A stretch of DNA of 43,548 bases from Ignavibacteriaceae bacterium (GTDB lineage Bacteria > Bacteroidota > Ignavibacteria > Ignavibacteriales > Ignavibacteriaceae): positions 1 to 43,548 of the forward strand of contig JARLHC010000030.1 of the NCBI GenBank assembly GCA_031292455.1, written 5' to 3'. Made by a program: the position numbers and the translations under genes. This document shows positions 17,450 to 25,765 of the stretch, piece by piece. The notes beneath the pieces were generated by a model, which was not told where the DNA came from, did no database searches, and saw only the letters and a program-made list of their open reading frames with translations. Position 1 is the first letter of the stretch. Every line of letters begins with the position of its first letter.

Positions 17450-18567
17450 CAGCTATGCTTGACAAAAAAACTATCAACACATGGAAATACCATCTGCAGG
17501 ATGAAATAGATGCTTCTTTCTTATATAAGCATCTTGGAGCAATGGTTGATAATGAAAAGAACAAAAGGATTTATCTTTCACTTGCCTCGGTTGAAGATAA
17601 ACATGTTGCCGCATGGAAAGATCTTCTTGAAAAGAACCAGATTAAGTTAGGTCCTGATAAACCATCGTTCAAAGCAAAATCACTTTACCTTCTATCCAAA
17701 CGTTTCGGTTATTCTTTACTTACCAAACTTATGCTTAAAGAAGAAGCTACCGAAGTTAAGTCATATATGGGGCTTTATAATGAAAGCCCGGCAGGACCTA
17801 CAAAAAATATTGCGTTAAAACTGGCGCAGGATTCGGCGGAACATGCAAACAGGCTGATGAGTTCCGGAGGAATTTCTGAAGAACCATGGCACAATTCTGA
17901 AACCGGCGGCCTTTTAAGAAATATTGTTTACGGATTTAATGATGGACTGACTGCAAACTTCGGTCTTATTGCAGGAATTATTGGCGCCAGTGCAGCTCCC
18001 CATATAATTCTTGTTTCAGGAATTGCAGGAATGATAGCCGATTCGTTATCCATGGGTGCCTCTGGTTATCTGGCTGCTGTAAGTGAAAAGGAAGTTTATG
18101 AACATGAAAAAAGCATGGAAGCTGATGAGATAAAGTTAATGCCCGAACTTGAAATTGAAGAACTTGCTTTAATTTATGAAGCCAGGGGAATGGAAAGGGA
18201 AAAGGCTGTTCAGCGCGCAACAGAAACTATGAGCAATCCGGAACAGGCTCTTAACGATAAAATGCGTGAAGAGCTTGGTATGACTGAAAATACTTCAAGC
18301 CCCCTCAAAGAGGGTTGGATAACCGGTACTGCAACTGCAATAGGTGCAATTATACCAATCATCCCATTCTTCTTCTTCAGCGGTGCTATAGCTGTCTGGC
18401 TTTCACTCGCAGTTGCCATGCTAACCCACTTTGGAGTTGGAGCCGCCAGAAGTTTCTTTACAGGACGTGGGATATTCCGGAGTGGACTTGATATGTTTAT
18501 CGTTGGTATGGGCGTAGCAGTAGTCGGATACTTTATCGGGGAACTTGTATCTAAATTTCTCATGTAA
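17446..18567 (+). CDS. Ferritin-like/VIT1 (CCC1) membrane metal transporter, MbfA-like
   Basis: A 373-residue fusion. The N-terminal ~140 residues form a rubrerythrin/ferritin-like four-helix bundle with Glu/His motifs in YHLQDEIDASF, VEDKHVAAW, EEATEVKSYMG and DSAEHANRL. The C-terminal ~230 residues are the VIT1/CCC1 domain with about five membrane helices (YGFNDGLTANFGLIAGI, SMGASGYLAAVSEKEVYEHE, then three helices after the EE-rich cytoplasmic segment). Known proteins of this architecture (MbfA) export iron and give peroxide resistance; manganese is an alternative. The GTG start overlaps the stop of the last permease (GTGA); an ATG at 17455 is the other candidate. Coupling to the exporter operon is the unusual point. 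Confidence 0.88.
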   Translation: MTAMLDKKTINTWKYHLQDEIDASFLYKHLGAMVDNEKNKRIYLSLASVEDKHVAAWKDLLEKNQIKLGPDKPSFKAKSLYLLSKRFGYSLLTKLMLKEEATEVKSYMGLYNESPAGPTKNIALKLAQDSAEHANRLMSSGGISEEPWHNSETGGLLRNIVYGFNDGLTANFGLIAGIIGASAAPHIILVSGIAGMIADSLSMGASGYLAAVSEKEVYEHEKSMEADEIKLMPELEIEELALIYEARGMEREKAVQRATETMSNPEQALNDKMREELGMTENTSSPLKEGWITGTATAIGAIIPIIPFFFFSGAIAVWLSLAVAMLTHFGVGAARSFFTGRGIFRSGLDMFIVGMGVAVVGYFIGELVSKFLM

Positions 18568-18597
18568 ATTATAATCATCAATTTTTCGGATAGACGA

Positions 18598-19491
18598 GTG
18601 AAATTATTAATATTTTTGTTCCCAATATTGATCTGTTCTCTTATCGGATGCAGTAAAAAAACTGAAACCGATCATGTCTATAGCGCAGTTATTACAAACT
18701 GGCATAATCAAAGAATTGAAAGACTTAAAACACAAAACGGGTGGCTTAATCTTGCAGGGCTTTTCTGGCTAAAACAGGGTGAGAATAGCTTCGGAAGTGA
18801 TCCTTCTAACTTAATTATCTTTCCTAAAGGCGCTCCCGGTAAAATTGGTTCTATTGTGTTAAAGGATTCTGTAGCTCTGATTAAAGTTAATGATAACACG
18901 GATGTATTTATTAATGGGAATAAAGTTAAGGAAGCTCTGCTTGAAAATGATTTGAGTAAAAACCCCACTGTTATGTCCGCCGGATCGTTTAAATGGACTA
19001 TAATAAAGAGAGGGGACAAATACGGAATTCGCCTGCGCGATCTTAATTCTCCTCTTGTAAGAAATTTCCCCGGTGTCGATACATACCCGATTGATAAATC
19101 ATGGAGAATCAATGCTTTATATAAAAAATTCCCATCACCCGTTAAAATAACTGTTCCAACTATAATCGGAACTGTCGAAGAAAATAGTGTTAACGGTGAT
19201 CTTATTTTTACAAGAGAAGGCAAAGCTTATTCATTAGTCCCCATAATTGAGGACAACAGTTATTTTATAATATTTGCCGATGAAACAAACGGCGAAGAAA
19301 CTTATGGTGCAGGCCGGTTCCTTTATGCAGATTTGCCGGATTCAAATGGAAATGTAATTCTGGATTTTAATAAAGCTTACAATCCTCCCTGTGCATTCAC
19401 AAAATATGCAACTTGTCCTTTACCACCGAAAGAAAACTATCTGCATATGAAAATAACGGCGGGTGAAAAGAAGTACGGCCCGGGGCATTAG
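18598..19491 (+). CDS. DUF1684 family lipoprotein
   Basis: A 297-residue exported lipoprotein. A GTG start gives a short signal sequence ending in the lipobox LIGC (Cys18), so it should be membrane anchored. The body follows the DUF1684 pattern: WHNQRIERLKTQNGWLNLAG at the start, a middle beta-rich part, and a cysteine-containing end around YNPPCAFTKYATCPLPPKEN. The biochemical role of DUF1684 is not established to my knowledge. It is 30 bp downstream of the metal transporter on the same strand. Its last four bases overlap the stop region of the convergent methyltransferase gene. No clear ribosome-binding site precedes the GTG. Confidence 0.85.
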   Translation: MKLLIFLFPILICSLIGCSKKTETDHVYSAVITNWHNQRIERLKTQNGWLNLAGLFWLKQGENSFGSDPSNLIIFPKGAPGKIGSIVLKDSVALIKVNDNTDVFINGNKVKEALLENDLSKNPTVMSAGSFKWTIIKRGDKYGIRLRDLNSPLVRNFPGVDTYPIDKSWRINALYKKFPSPVKITVPTIIGTVEENSVNGDLIFTREGKAYSLVPIIEDNSYFIIFADETNGEETYGAGRFLYADLPDSNGNVILDFNKAYNPPCAFTKYATCPLPPKENYLHMKITAGEKKYGPGH

Positions 19492-20327
19492 CCGCTTTTC
19501 CTGCAGTCGATGCAGACAAAAGGAATTGTTATCCGCAGCTCTCCTTTTGACTGTGAATATTGGTTAAGTTTTTCTTCCAGTAGTTTGAATATCATCCCCC
19601 TTTTGTTTTGCGGAACAATCTTAACCCAGCTATCCAGGAAAGCAATTTTAATAAAATAATGATTAAGAAATGCAGTACCGTTCAGATACTTCATATAAAA
19701 ACTTTGTTCAATTATCCGCTTAACTGTAAATCTGTTTTTTCTTACCTGTCTTAAATTCTCTTGCAATGTTTTTCTCTTCTCTTTTATATGAAGTTCCATT
19801 TTAGCTGCACTATCATTTAGTTTCTGATCCGTTAAAATTTGGCGGAAAAGGGAATAAAACTCCTTCATTGAGCCGGGGAGGTTTACTGTAAAAACAAGCT
19901 GTCCGTCCTTCTTCATAGTCCTGTAACATTCAGACAATACCTTCATCTGGTCAGAACAGTTATTCAGACCGTTGTTGGAAACTATAAGATCAAAATAATT
20001 ATCCTCTGTGGGAATATTCTCAGCCACACCGTTTATGATCCGGATATTATTTACCCCCATTATTTTAGCTTTCGCTTTCAGTCTTGCAGTCGCAGCTTTC
20101 CATGGATCAATACCGGTTACTTCAGAATCCGCGCCAAACCTTTGAGCCAGCTCCAACATCGGATATCCTGCTCCGCACCCGATATCCAAAATCCTCGCTT
20201 TGTTTTTATAAATAACCGTATCGAGCAGAACCGCCCCAAAGTAAGAGGACCATAAAGGCATCTCATCAAAAGCGGATACAATTTTCGGATCAGAAAGATC
20301 GTATTTCTGGTGCAGGTAATTCTTCAT
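19488..20327 (-). CDS. Class I SAM-dependent methyltransferase
   Basis: A 279-residue Rossmann-fold methyltransferase. The SAM-binding loop ILDIGCGAGYP is at residues 46-56, followed by VTGIDPW (acidic ribose-binding Asp) and FDLIVSNNGLNNC (motif IV region). This resembles UbiE/arsenite-type methyltransferases, but nothing fixes the substrate. It lies five bases downstream of the transglutaminase-like gene on the same strand, so the pair is an operon. Its 3' end converges on the DUF1684 gene with a four-base overlap and no terminator is visible. Confidence 0.85.
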   Translation of the reverse strand: MKNYLHQKYDLSDPKIVSAFDEMPLWSSYFGAVLLDTVIYKNKARILDIGCGAGYPMLELAQRFGADSEVTGIDPWKAATARLKAKAKIMGVNNIRIINGVAENIPTEDNYFDLIVSNNGLNNCSDQMKVLSECYRTMKKDGQLVFTVNLPGSMKEFYSLFRQILTDQKLNDSAAKMELHIKEKRKTLQENLRQVRKNRFTVKRIIEQSFYMKYLNGTAFLNHYFIKIAFLDSWVKIVPQNKRGMIFKLLEEKLNQYSQSKGELRITIPFVCIDCRKSG

Positions 20328-20332
20328 ATAGC

Positions 20333-20947
20333 TTACTTCCTTTTCTTTGCTTTATATAATCCCTCAGGGACGGCACCTGCAAAACAGAGATCAATTAATT
20401 CCTTATCAGCCGTACTCAGGTTAAGCAGCGATTTCCTGTCCAGTATCGGGTAATGCTTTACAGTATAAAGGTAATCGCCTATGAAATCAAGGTTCTCATC
20501 TGTTGTTATCCAGTTAAATTTATCAAACCGCGATAAATTTATCGGAACTGAGTAACTTCGTAGTGATTTCTCCCCATGTATATTAAAATAAAATTCAAAG
20601 TAAGATAAAATCAGTTCCCTCAGTGAAGAATAAACAGGTTCCCTGAACCTTAAAGTCGTTGTATTAGATTTAGCTACCGCACCAAAACAATTGTTGTGCT
20701 TAAATATTGCTATAACATGGTCGTCATCGTTTATTGTAAGAAAATCAACGATCAAAGGTTTATGCCCAAGTGCCTTTAATGCGGCAGCAGCAAACAGAGC
20801 CCCCTCAAAACAGTTGGCCTTTTGCATCCGCATTACTTTTGCAGGTGAGTTAGTACCATGATCCGGGTTGTATCTTACACTATTCAGAAAAAGCTGTATA
20901 TCATGCGGTTTCTTGAATTTCTTAAAGTATTCAAATTCAGGATTCAT
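20333..20947 (-). CDS. Conserved protein with transglutaminase-like Cys/His arrangement
   Basis: A 204-residue soluble protein without signal peptide. Residues 44-100 look like a transglutaminase/cysteine-protease core: Cys46 in ANCFEGALFAAAALKALGH at a helix start, His77 in DDDHVIAIF on a following strand, and a polar residue near GAVAKSN as possible third member. I recall similar hypothetical proteins with the same NCFE, DDDHV and FREPVYSSLREL segments, but no assigned function. It is the first gene of a two-gene minus-strand operon with a methyltransferase. The fold is inferred from motif order only. Confidence 0.65.
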   Translation of the reverse strand: MNPEFEYFKKFKKPHDIQLFLNSVRYNPDHGTNSPAKVMRMQKANCFEGALFAAAALKALGHKPLIVDFLTINDDDHVIAIFKHNNCFGAVAKSNTTTLRFREPVYSSLRELILSYFEFYFNIHGEKSLRSYSVPINLSRFDKFNWITTDENLDFIGDYLYTVKHYPILDRKSLLNLSTADKELIDLCFAGAVPEGLYKAKKRK

Positions 20948-21278
20948 ATTTTTATGGATATATTATAAGAAAAATGAAATTTATTAAAAAATCAGGTTAT
21001 ATGGTAATACTTACCTTGGTCTATGCTTCTGCTACTATGATCATACCCACAGAATACCCGCAGAATACTCACAGATGCGGATTCATCCTCTATCCTTGTA
21101 TAATTCTCATTTGCAGCTTAAATATTGCGATTAAATTAAAATAAAACTAATTTTATAATGATTATATATTATTAAGATTTGAACTTTCTAAGCCGGATTC
21201 GTCTCTATACTAATCATTCGTAAAAGATTCCATTATTTTCACTGAATTAACAAGCTAAATCAAGAATAATCTTTTATA
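20948..21278. other. 331-bp divergent intergenic region with degenerate short repeats
   Basis: No convincing gene. It must contain the promoters of the transglutaminase-like gene (minus) and the HExxH gene at 21279 (plus). Around 21045-21080 it holds a repeated CAGAATAC (21050-21057 and 21061-21068) followed by CACAGATGCGGA. This looks like a worn copy of the short CACAGA/CGCAGA-type repeats seen between genes in many environmental bacteria. A 56-codon open frame at 20974-21144 spans this stretch. Confidence 0.4.
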
Positions 21279-22103
21279 ATGAAGAAAAAGATAAAATATT
21301 CAATCTTAGTTGTTATAATTCTTTTAATCGGCATTCTATTCTATGAGCTTCTTTGGGGAAAACTATTTCCTTATTCTCCGGTTATAATTGGTTTCTCAAA
21401 ACATGAAATGTCAAATACAATCATATATGTTCAAAACGGAGCTGATTATACTGATTTCACAAAAATTGATACTTTAACTCCCCCGGTAGAGCAATTTCAT
21501 CAGTTGAGATTTCTGCAAAAACCTGAAATATTCATTTTCAGAGATAGTCTTAGCTATATTCATCGTTCAGTTTCCAGGGCCAGGTTCTATGCTTTTTATG
21601 ACAGAAGGGTGTTTATTTCACCATGGGCTGTTAGGGAGAATAAGGAAGGTATAATCTCCCTCGAAATTTATCTGAAACATGAATTATCACATACTTTGCT
21701 GCTGCAGAATATGGGAATCTTAAATGCATACAGATCGCCAAGGTGGTTTCTGGAAGGGATAGCAGTTTATAGTGTCAATCAGATGGGCACTTCATGGTAC
21801 CCGGCAAAGCAGGAAACTTACAGGTTAATAAAGCTCGGCAATTTTATGCCCCCTGAATATTTTGATACTAAGAAAGAAGATCAGGTCAGACTTAATGTAA
21901 AATATAGAATGACATTTATATATTCAGAGTTCGCATGTATTGTCGATTATATAATTATGAATTATGGAAAGGAAAAATTCATGATATATATGAAATCCCT
22001 TCTTAAGAATTCAAACCACGATGAAGTGTTCAAACAGGTTTACGGAATAAGTTTTAATAATTTATTAATGGAATTCAAAAATCACGTTAACACTACTTTA
22101 TAA
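21279..22103 (+). CDS. Membrane-anchored HExxH metallopeptidase-like protein
   Basis: A 274-residue protein with one N-terminal membrane helix (residues ~7-27) and an extracytoplasmic gluzincin-like domain. The zinc site is visible as HELSH (His134, Glu135, His138) plus FLEGIAVYS with Glu159 as the third ligand. The same arrangement occurs in the larger protein at 6422-8629, which adds more helices and TPR-like repeats. Probably a peptidase MA-type enzyme acting in the periplasm; substrate unknown. The next gene begins 18 bp downstream. Confidence 0.78.
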   Translation: MKKKIKYSILVVIILLIGILFYELLWGKLFPYSPVIIGFSKHEMSNTIIYVQNGADYTDFTKIDTLTPPVEQFHQLRFLQKPEIFIFRDSLSYIHRSVSRARFYAFYDRRVFISPWAVRENKEGIISLEIYLKHELSHTLLLQNMGILNAYRSPRWFLEGIAVYSVNQMGTSWYPAKQETYRLIKLGNFMPPEYFDTKKEDQVRLNVKYRMTFIYSEFACIVDYIIMNYGKEKFMIYMKSLLKNSNHDEVFKQVYGISFNNLLMEFKNHVNTTL

Positions 22104-22121
22104 TATTAACCGGATAATTGT

Positions 22122-22997
22122 ATGAATATACTAAAATTATTCTTTGCCGTAGCTTTTAGTTCTGTAATTTGTTTCTCACAGACAAATATTGCAGATGTTC
22201 TCTATCCCCGTTCTCCCGATACTCTTGTTTATTCTGATTTTCCCGCATATACTCTCGATGAATTAAATAATATTCAGAATAGTATTGAAGCTCCCAAAAT
22301 GCCTAATGACAATTGTCAATTCAGAACATCAGATTTCCTCGATACATCCAGAACACAGTATTTCAGAAAAATCGATCTGAATGGTGATGGACAGTTGGAT
22401 ATTATTTATTCACTAAATTATTGCGCCGATGAGTTGCTTAATCTAATCTGGATTAAACAAAATAATATTTACAAGTTTTCCACCGCTTATTATGGAACTA
22501 TAAGTCGTCTTATCAAAAATCAAAACAAAGACTATTCCTTATTAATCAGGACAGGCTATTGCTGTGGCGGTTATGTCGGCTATTATAGATTATATAGTCC
22601 TTTTGACTTTGATAAAGATATTATAAGGTTTATTGAAAAACGGATCAATATATGCGAATTTATTAACACTCAATTCCCAACTGATAAAATCTCTCCACGA
22701 AAATTCGTCATCTTAAATGATAAAGCTCCCTTAAGAACATCGCATGAAATAAATAATTCTCTGGATAGTTTAAGAAGTCATGCTGAAATAAATATTGCTG
22801 TCTATGGCAATATTGTCGCCGAATATATCCAGGGAAGTACAGGTAAATTAATTAGTGAATTTTCAGATAGCCTGGGGGAACATTGGTATTTCGTACTAAT
22901 GGATAATAAAAACCTGATGAATTATAACAGGTTCTATAGGGATAATGATACTTATAAATGCGGATGGATAAATTCAAAGGATATCAAGATTCTGTAA
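22122..22997 (+). CDS. Secreted protein with possible EF-hand-like motif and SH3-like C-terminus
   Basis: A 291-residue protein I do not recognise as a named family. A signal peptide ends at CFSQ (about residue 20). A Ca-binding-type motif DLNGDGQLDI sits in the first third; the middle contains GYCCGGYVGYY. The last ~75 residues (NIAVYGNIVAEYI, GEHWYFVLM, YKCGWINSKDIKIL) have the look of a bacterial SH3 domain with the typical W-x-x-V and GW-I pattern. It probably acts in the periplasm or outside. It follows the HExxH gene closely, so the two may work together. Confidence 0.65.
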   Translation: MNILKLFFAVAFSSVICFSQTNIADVLYPRSPDTLVYSDFPAYTLDELNNIQNSIEAPKMPNDNCQFRTSDFLDTSRTQYFRKIDLNGDGQLDIIYSLNYCADELLNLIWIKQNNIYKFSTAYYGTISRLIKNQNKDYSLLIRTGYCCGGYVGYYRLYSPFDFDKDIIRFIEKRINICEFINTQFPTDKISPRKFVILNDKAPLRTSHEINNSLDSLRSHAEINIAVYGNIVAEYIQGSTGKLISEFSDSLGEHWYFVLMDNKNLMNYNRFYRDNDTYKCGWINSKDIKIL

Positions 22998-23042
22998 CTG
23001 CTCTGCGTTATTAAATATAAAATAATTTAGCTTGGAGTCGGT

Positions 23043-23612
23043 ATGAATACTGGAACCAGAAATACTATTCTCCGGATTGCTATTACAATAGTTTGCTTCA
23101 TCCTTTTAGGACTATTGGTATTTGGCAAGTATATACTTATTCCTAACAATACAGGATTCAATTTCACCATATTTGGAATTTCTGCCATTCTTTTTTATTA
23201 CTATCGTATCATAAGCAGCACAAAAAATTATATCCTGCTGGGGACTTTATATTCCATAATAATGATCATTATATTTCAAAGAAGTTCGCACCTTCTGGTT
23301 CTTAGTAGAAATTTCTGCTGGTTTCTGTTAATCGGGTTGTTATCAAATTATCATGCTCTGGCCGAAAAAAAAGAATGGTATGGTAAATCGAAAGCATGGA
23401 TAATTACAATCTGGCTTGCCGGCTTTATTTGTGTATATGCCGTCATGACTTTCTTAAATATTTTTGTGTATCGTTATTATCCGTTAAATGATAGAATAAC
23501 AATTTTGCTTTACTTAAAACAGATCGTAAAAATAGGCGGTGTATTAGGTTTTGGTATCGGATTAGGTCAATTTTTAAGCGGATATTTGATCAGGGAAAAA
23601 CATGAAGATTAA
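23043..23612 (+). CDS. Polytopic membrane protein of unknown function
   Basis: A 189-residue protein that is almost all hydrophobic, with about five or six membrane segments (for example ITIVCFILLGLLVFGKYIL near the N-terminus and IVKIGGVLGFGIGLGQFL near the C-terminus). I see no motif that identifies a family. Its last 11 bases overlap the start of the oxidoreductase gene, so the two are translationally coupled. A GGAGTCGGT stretch shortly before the ATG can serve as ribosome-binding site. Confidence 0.7.
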   Translation: MNTGTRNTILRIAITIVCFILLGLLVFGKYILIPNNTGFNFTIFGISAILFYYYRIISSTKNYILLGTLYSIIMIIIFQRSSHLLVLSRNFCWFLLIGLLSNYHALAEKKEWYGKSKAWIITIWLAGFICVYAVMTFLNIFVYRYYPLNDRITILLYLKQIVKIGGVLGFGIGLGQFLSGYLIREKHED

Positions 23613-24267
23613 AGCTATAATATTTGGTGCTACAGGAATGGTAGGGGAGGGAGTTCTCCTCAAAGCGCTCGAACATCCTAATGTTGAATCCATCTTGGTG
23701 GTTGGCAGAAGACCCTGCGGCAGGAAAGATCCTAAACTGAAGGAAATAATTCATAATGATTTCTATGACTATTCGCCCATAAAAGATAAACTTTCCGGAT
23801 ATAATGCTTGCTTCTTTTGCCTTGGCGTATCATCTGTGGGAATGAAAGAAAAAGATTATTATCGCGTTACTTACGATCTTACAATCCAGGCCGCAACCGT
23901 CTTATCTAATCTTAATCCGGATATGACTTTCTGCTATGTTTCAGGAGCAGGTACTGATAGTTCGGAAAATGGAAAATTGATGTGGGCAAGAGTAAAAGGC
24001 AAAACTGAAAACGATTTATTGAAACTCCCTTTTAAAGCTGCATATATGTTCAGACCCGGATTCATGAAACCGGTCGATGGCCAAAGAAATATTAAATCAA
24101 TTTTTAAGGTGGTAAAGTTTTTATATCCGGTATTTAAGTCTGTTTTTCCTAATGGAGGATGCAGGCTTGAAGATCTTGGCAGTGCAATGATCCGGGTTTC
24201 TAATACCGGATTTTCAAAACATATTCTTGACAACAGGGATATCGATAAACTTGCAGATCTAAAATAA
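23602..24267 (+). CDS. NAD(P)-binding TIP30/epimerase-like oxidoreductase
   Basis: A 221-residue Rossmann-fold protein. The dinucleotide-binding motif GATGMVGEG is at residues 9-17, followed by VVGRRP, where the basic pair suggests NADP. FFCLGVSSVGMKE and CYVSGAGTDSS resemble the atypical short-chain dehydrogenase group that includes HTATIP2/TIP30 and YbjT-like proteins. The substrate is unknown, and catalytic Tyr-x-x-x-Lys is not obvious, so it may be a binding or regulatory protein. It overlaps the membrane protein gene by 11 bp. Confidence 0.8.
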   Translation: MKIKAIIFGATGMVGEGVLLKALEHPNVESILVVGRRPCGRKDPKLKEIIHNDFYDYSPIKDKLSGYNACFFCLGVSSVGMKEKDYYRVTYDLTIQAATVLSNLNPDMTFCYVSGAGTDSSENGKLMWARVKGKTENDLLKLPFKAAYMFRPGFMKPVDGQRNIKSIFKVVKFLYPVFKSVFPNGGCRLEDLGSAMIRVSNTGFSKHILDNRDIDKLADLK

Positions 24268-24356
24268 GGGGTCAGGAATTCCTATTGCATGATGATTGAT
24301 AGTTCTATTGTAATTTAATAGATTTGTTTACCTTTAATCACAATACGCAGAGTAAT

Positions 24357-24860
24357 ATGAAAAATATCCTGTTTCTACTAACCCTTACTGTTTTGATATT
24401 CGGATGCAATTCAAAGAAAGCGGAAGAATATATGAAACTGGCTAAGTCGTGCATTGAGCAGCATAAAATTCCTGAAACTATAAAAGCTTATGAAATGCTT
24501 GTTAAGGAATTTCCCAAGGACTCACTTGCTCCGGAAGCACTTTATCAGTTAGGAACTATATATCAGAATAAAATGGTTCCAAATATGAAAGAGAAGGATT
24601 CATTCGAAAAAGCGGTACAAATTTATAAATCTGTGTTCGAAAAATATCCTGATAGTAAACGGGCTCAAATTTCACTGTTCATGGCAGGATTCATCCAGGC
24701 TAATGAATTAAGAAATTATCAGGAGGCTACTGCTACTTATAATCTGTTCCTGCAGAAATATCCTAAAAGCGATATGTCGGCTGCAGCTAATGATGAAGTT
24801 AAAAATATGGGGCTGACCCCAGAGCAAATTCTTGAAAAGAATATTGTAACTACCAAATAA
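24357..24860 (+). CDS. TPR lipoprotein, BamD/YbgF-like
   Basis: A 167-residue lipoprotein from the ATG at 24357; a longer reading from a TTG at 24324 would spoil the signal sequence. The signal peptide MKNILFLLTLTVLIFGC ends in a lipobox with Cys17. The rest is helical with tetratricopeptide spacing: TIKAYEMLVKEFPKDSLAPE, a second repeat with IYKSVFEKYPDSKRAQ, and a third with TYNLFLQKYPKSDMS. This resembles BamD or YbgF/CpoB but is shorter than BamD. The stop overlaps the DUF58 start by one base (TAATG), so the two are coupled. Confidence 0.82.
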   Translation: MKNILFLLTLTVLIFGCNSKKAEEYMKLAKSCIEQHKIPETIKAYEMLVKEFPKDSLAPEALYQLGTIYQNKMVPNMKEKDSFEKAVQIYKSVFEKYPDSKRAQISLFMAGFIQANELRNYQEATATYNLFLQKYPKSDMSAAANDEVKNMGLTPEQILEKNIVTTK

Positions 24861-25765
24861 TGGAAAAAAGCCAGGACTTCAGATCGTACCTTAATCCTGC
24901 TATTATATCAAAACTTAATTCACTTGAATTAAAAGCACGATTAGTTGTCGAAGGATTTATGGTAGGGCTTCACAGGAGTCCATATCACGGTTTCAGCGTA
25001 GAGTTTACACAACACCGCCCATATATGCAGGGGGATAGTCTAAAGGATGTGGATTGGAATGCATACGGCAAAACAGATAAATATTACATTAAGCAGTATG
25101 AGGAGGAGACTAACTTAAAAAGTTACCTCCTTCTTGATACAAGCAAATCAATGGGATATTCTTCTGAAGGAAATGTAACAAAACTCGAATATTCAGTTAC
25201 ATTAGCAGCCGCCCTTAGCTACCTTATGATTAAACAGCAGGATGCAGTAGGACTTGCTCTTTATGCCGAAAGGATAAATAAGTTCTTTCCTCCAAGGGCA
25301 TCCAAATCATACTTGCAGGAAATACTTAAAAGCCTGGCCATTGTAGAAGCTTCAGATAAAACAAATACAGCTTCTTCACTAAATTCAGTAGCTGAGAAAA
25401 TTAACAGAAGGGGACTGGTGATTATCTTCTCCGATTTCTTTGATGATGTGAATTCAACACTTACAGCACTCAAACACTTCAGGTATAAGAAAAATGAAGT
25501 GATTGTTTTCCATATACTTGATCCGATGGAGCGAAGTTTTGCTTTCGGAAAGGATGCAGTTTTTAAAGACCTGGAAACGGCTGAGGAGATAACCACTCAG
25601 CCATACCAGATTCAAAAAGTTTATAAAGAGGCAATGGTTGATTTTATAAATAAAATTAAAACCGAATGTTTTAATTCAAATATCGAGTACAATTTAATCG
25701 AAACATCCACCCCTTTTGACAAGGCACTCTTCAACTATTTGCAGAAGAGAACCATGCTTTATTAG
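24860..25765 (+). CDS. DUF58 family protein
   Basis: A 301-residue soluble DUF58 protein with a von Willebrand A-like fold. Family landmarks are HGFSVEFTQHRPYMQGD, DVDWNAYGKTDKYYIKQYEE and the MIDAS-like LLLDTSKSMG (DxSxS). DUF58 proteins often sit next to MoxR ATPases and vWA proteins in systems thought to insert metals or fold partners. No MoxR gene is present in this window, so the usual partner is missing locally. It is coupled to the TPR lipoprotein gene upstream and converges with the phosphohexomutase gene, overlapping by four bases. Confidence 0.88.
   Translation: MEKSQDFRSYLNPAIISKLNSLELKARLVVEGFMVGLHRSPYHGFSVEFTQHRPYMQGDSLKDVDWNAYGKTDKYYIKQYEEETNLKSYLLLDTSKSMGYSSEGNVTKLEYSVTLAAALSYLMIKQQDAVGLALYAERINKFFPPRASKSYLQEILKSLAIVEASDKTNTASSLNSVAEKINRRGLVIIFSDFFDDVNSTLTALKHFRYKKNEVIVFHILDPMERSFAFGKDAVFKDLETAEEITTQPYQIQKVYKEAMVDFINKIKTECFNSNIEYNLIETSTPFDKALFNYLQKRTMLY

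Noticed and set aside
20974-21144. A 56-codon plus-strand frame with two hydrophobic stretches.
   Set aside because: No real ribosome-binding site, and its middle is made of the CAGAATAC/CACAGATGC repeat-like DNA. More likely a chance frame, although a small membrane protein is not excluded.
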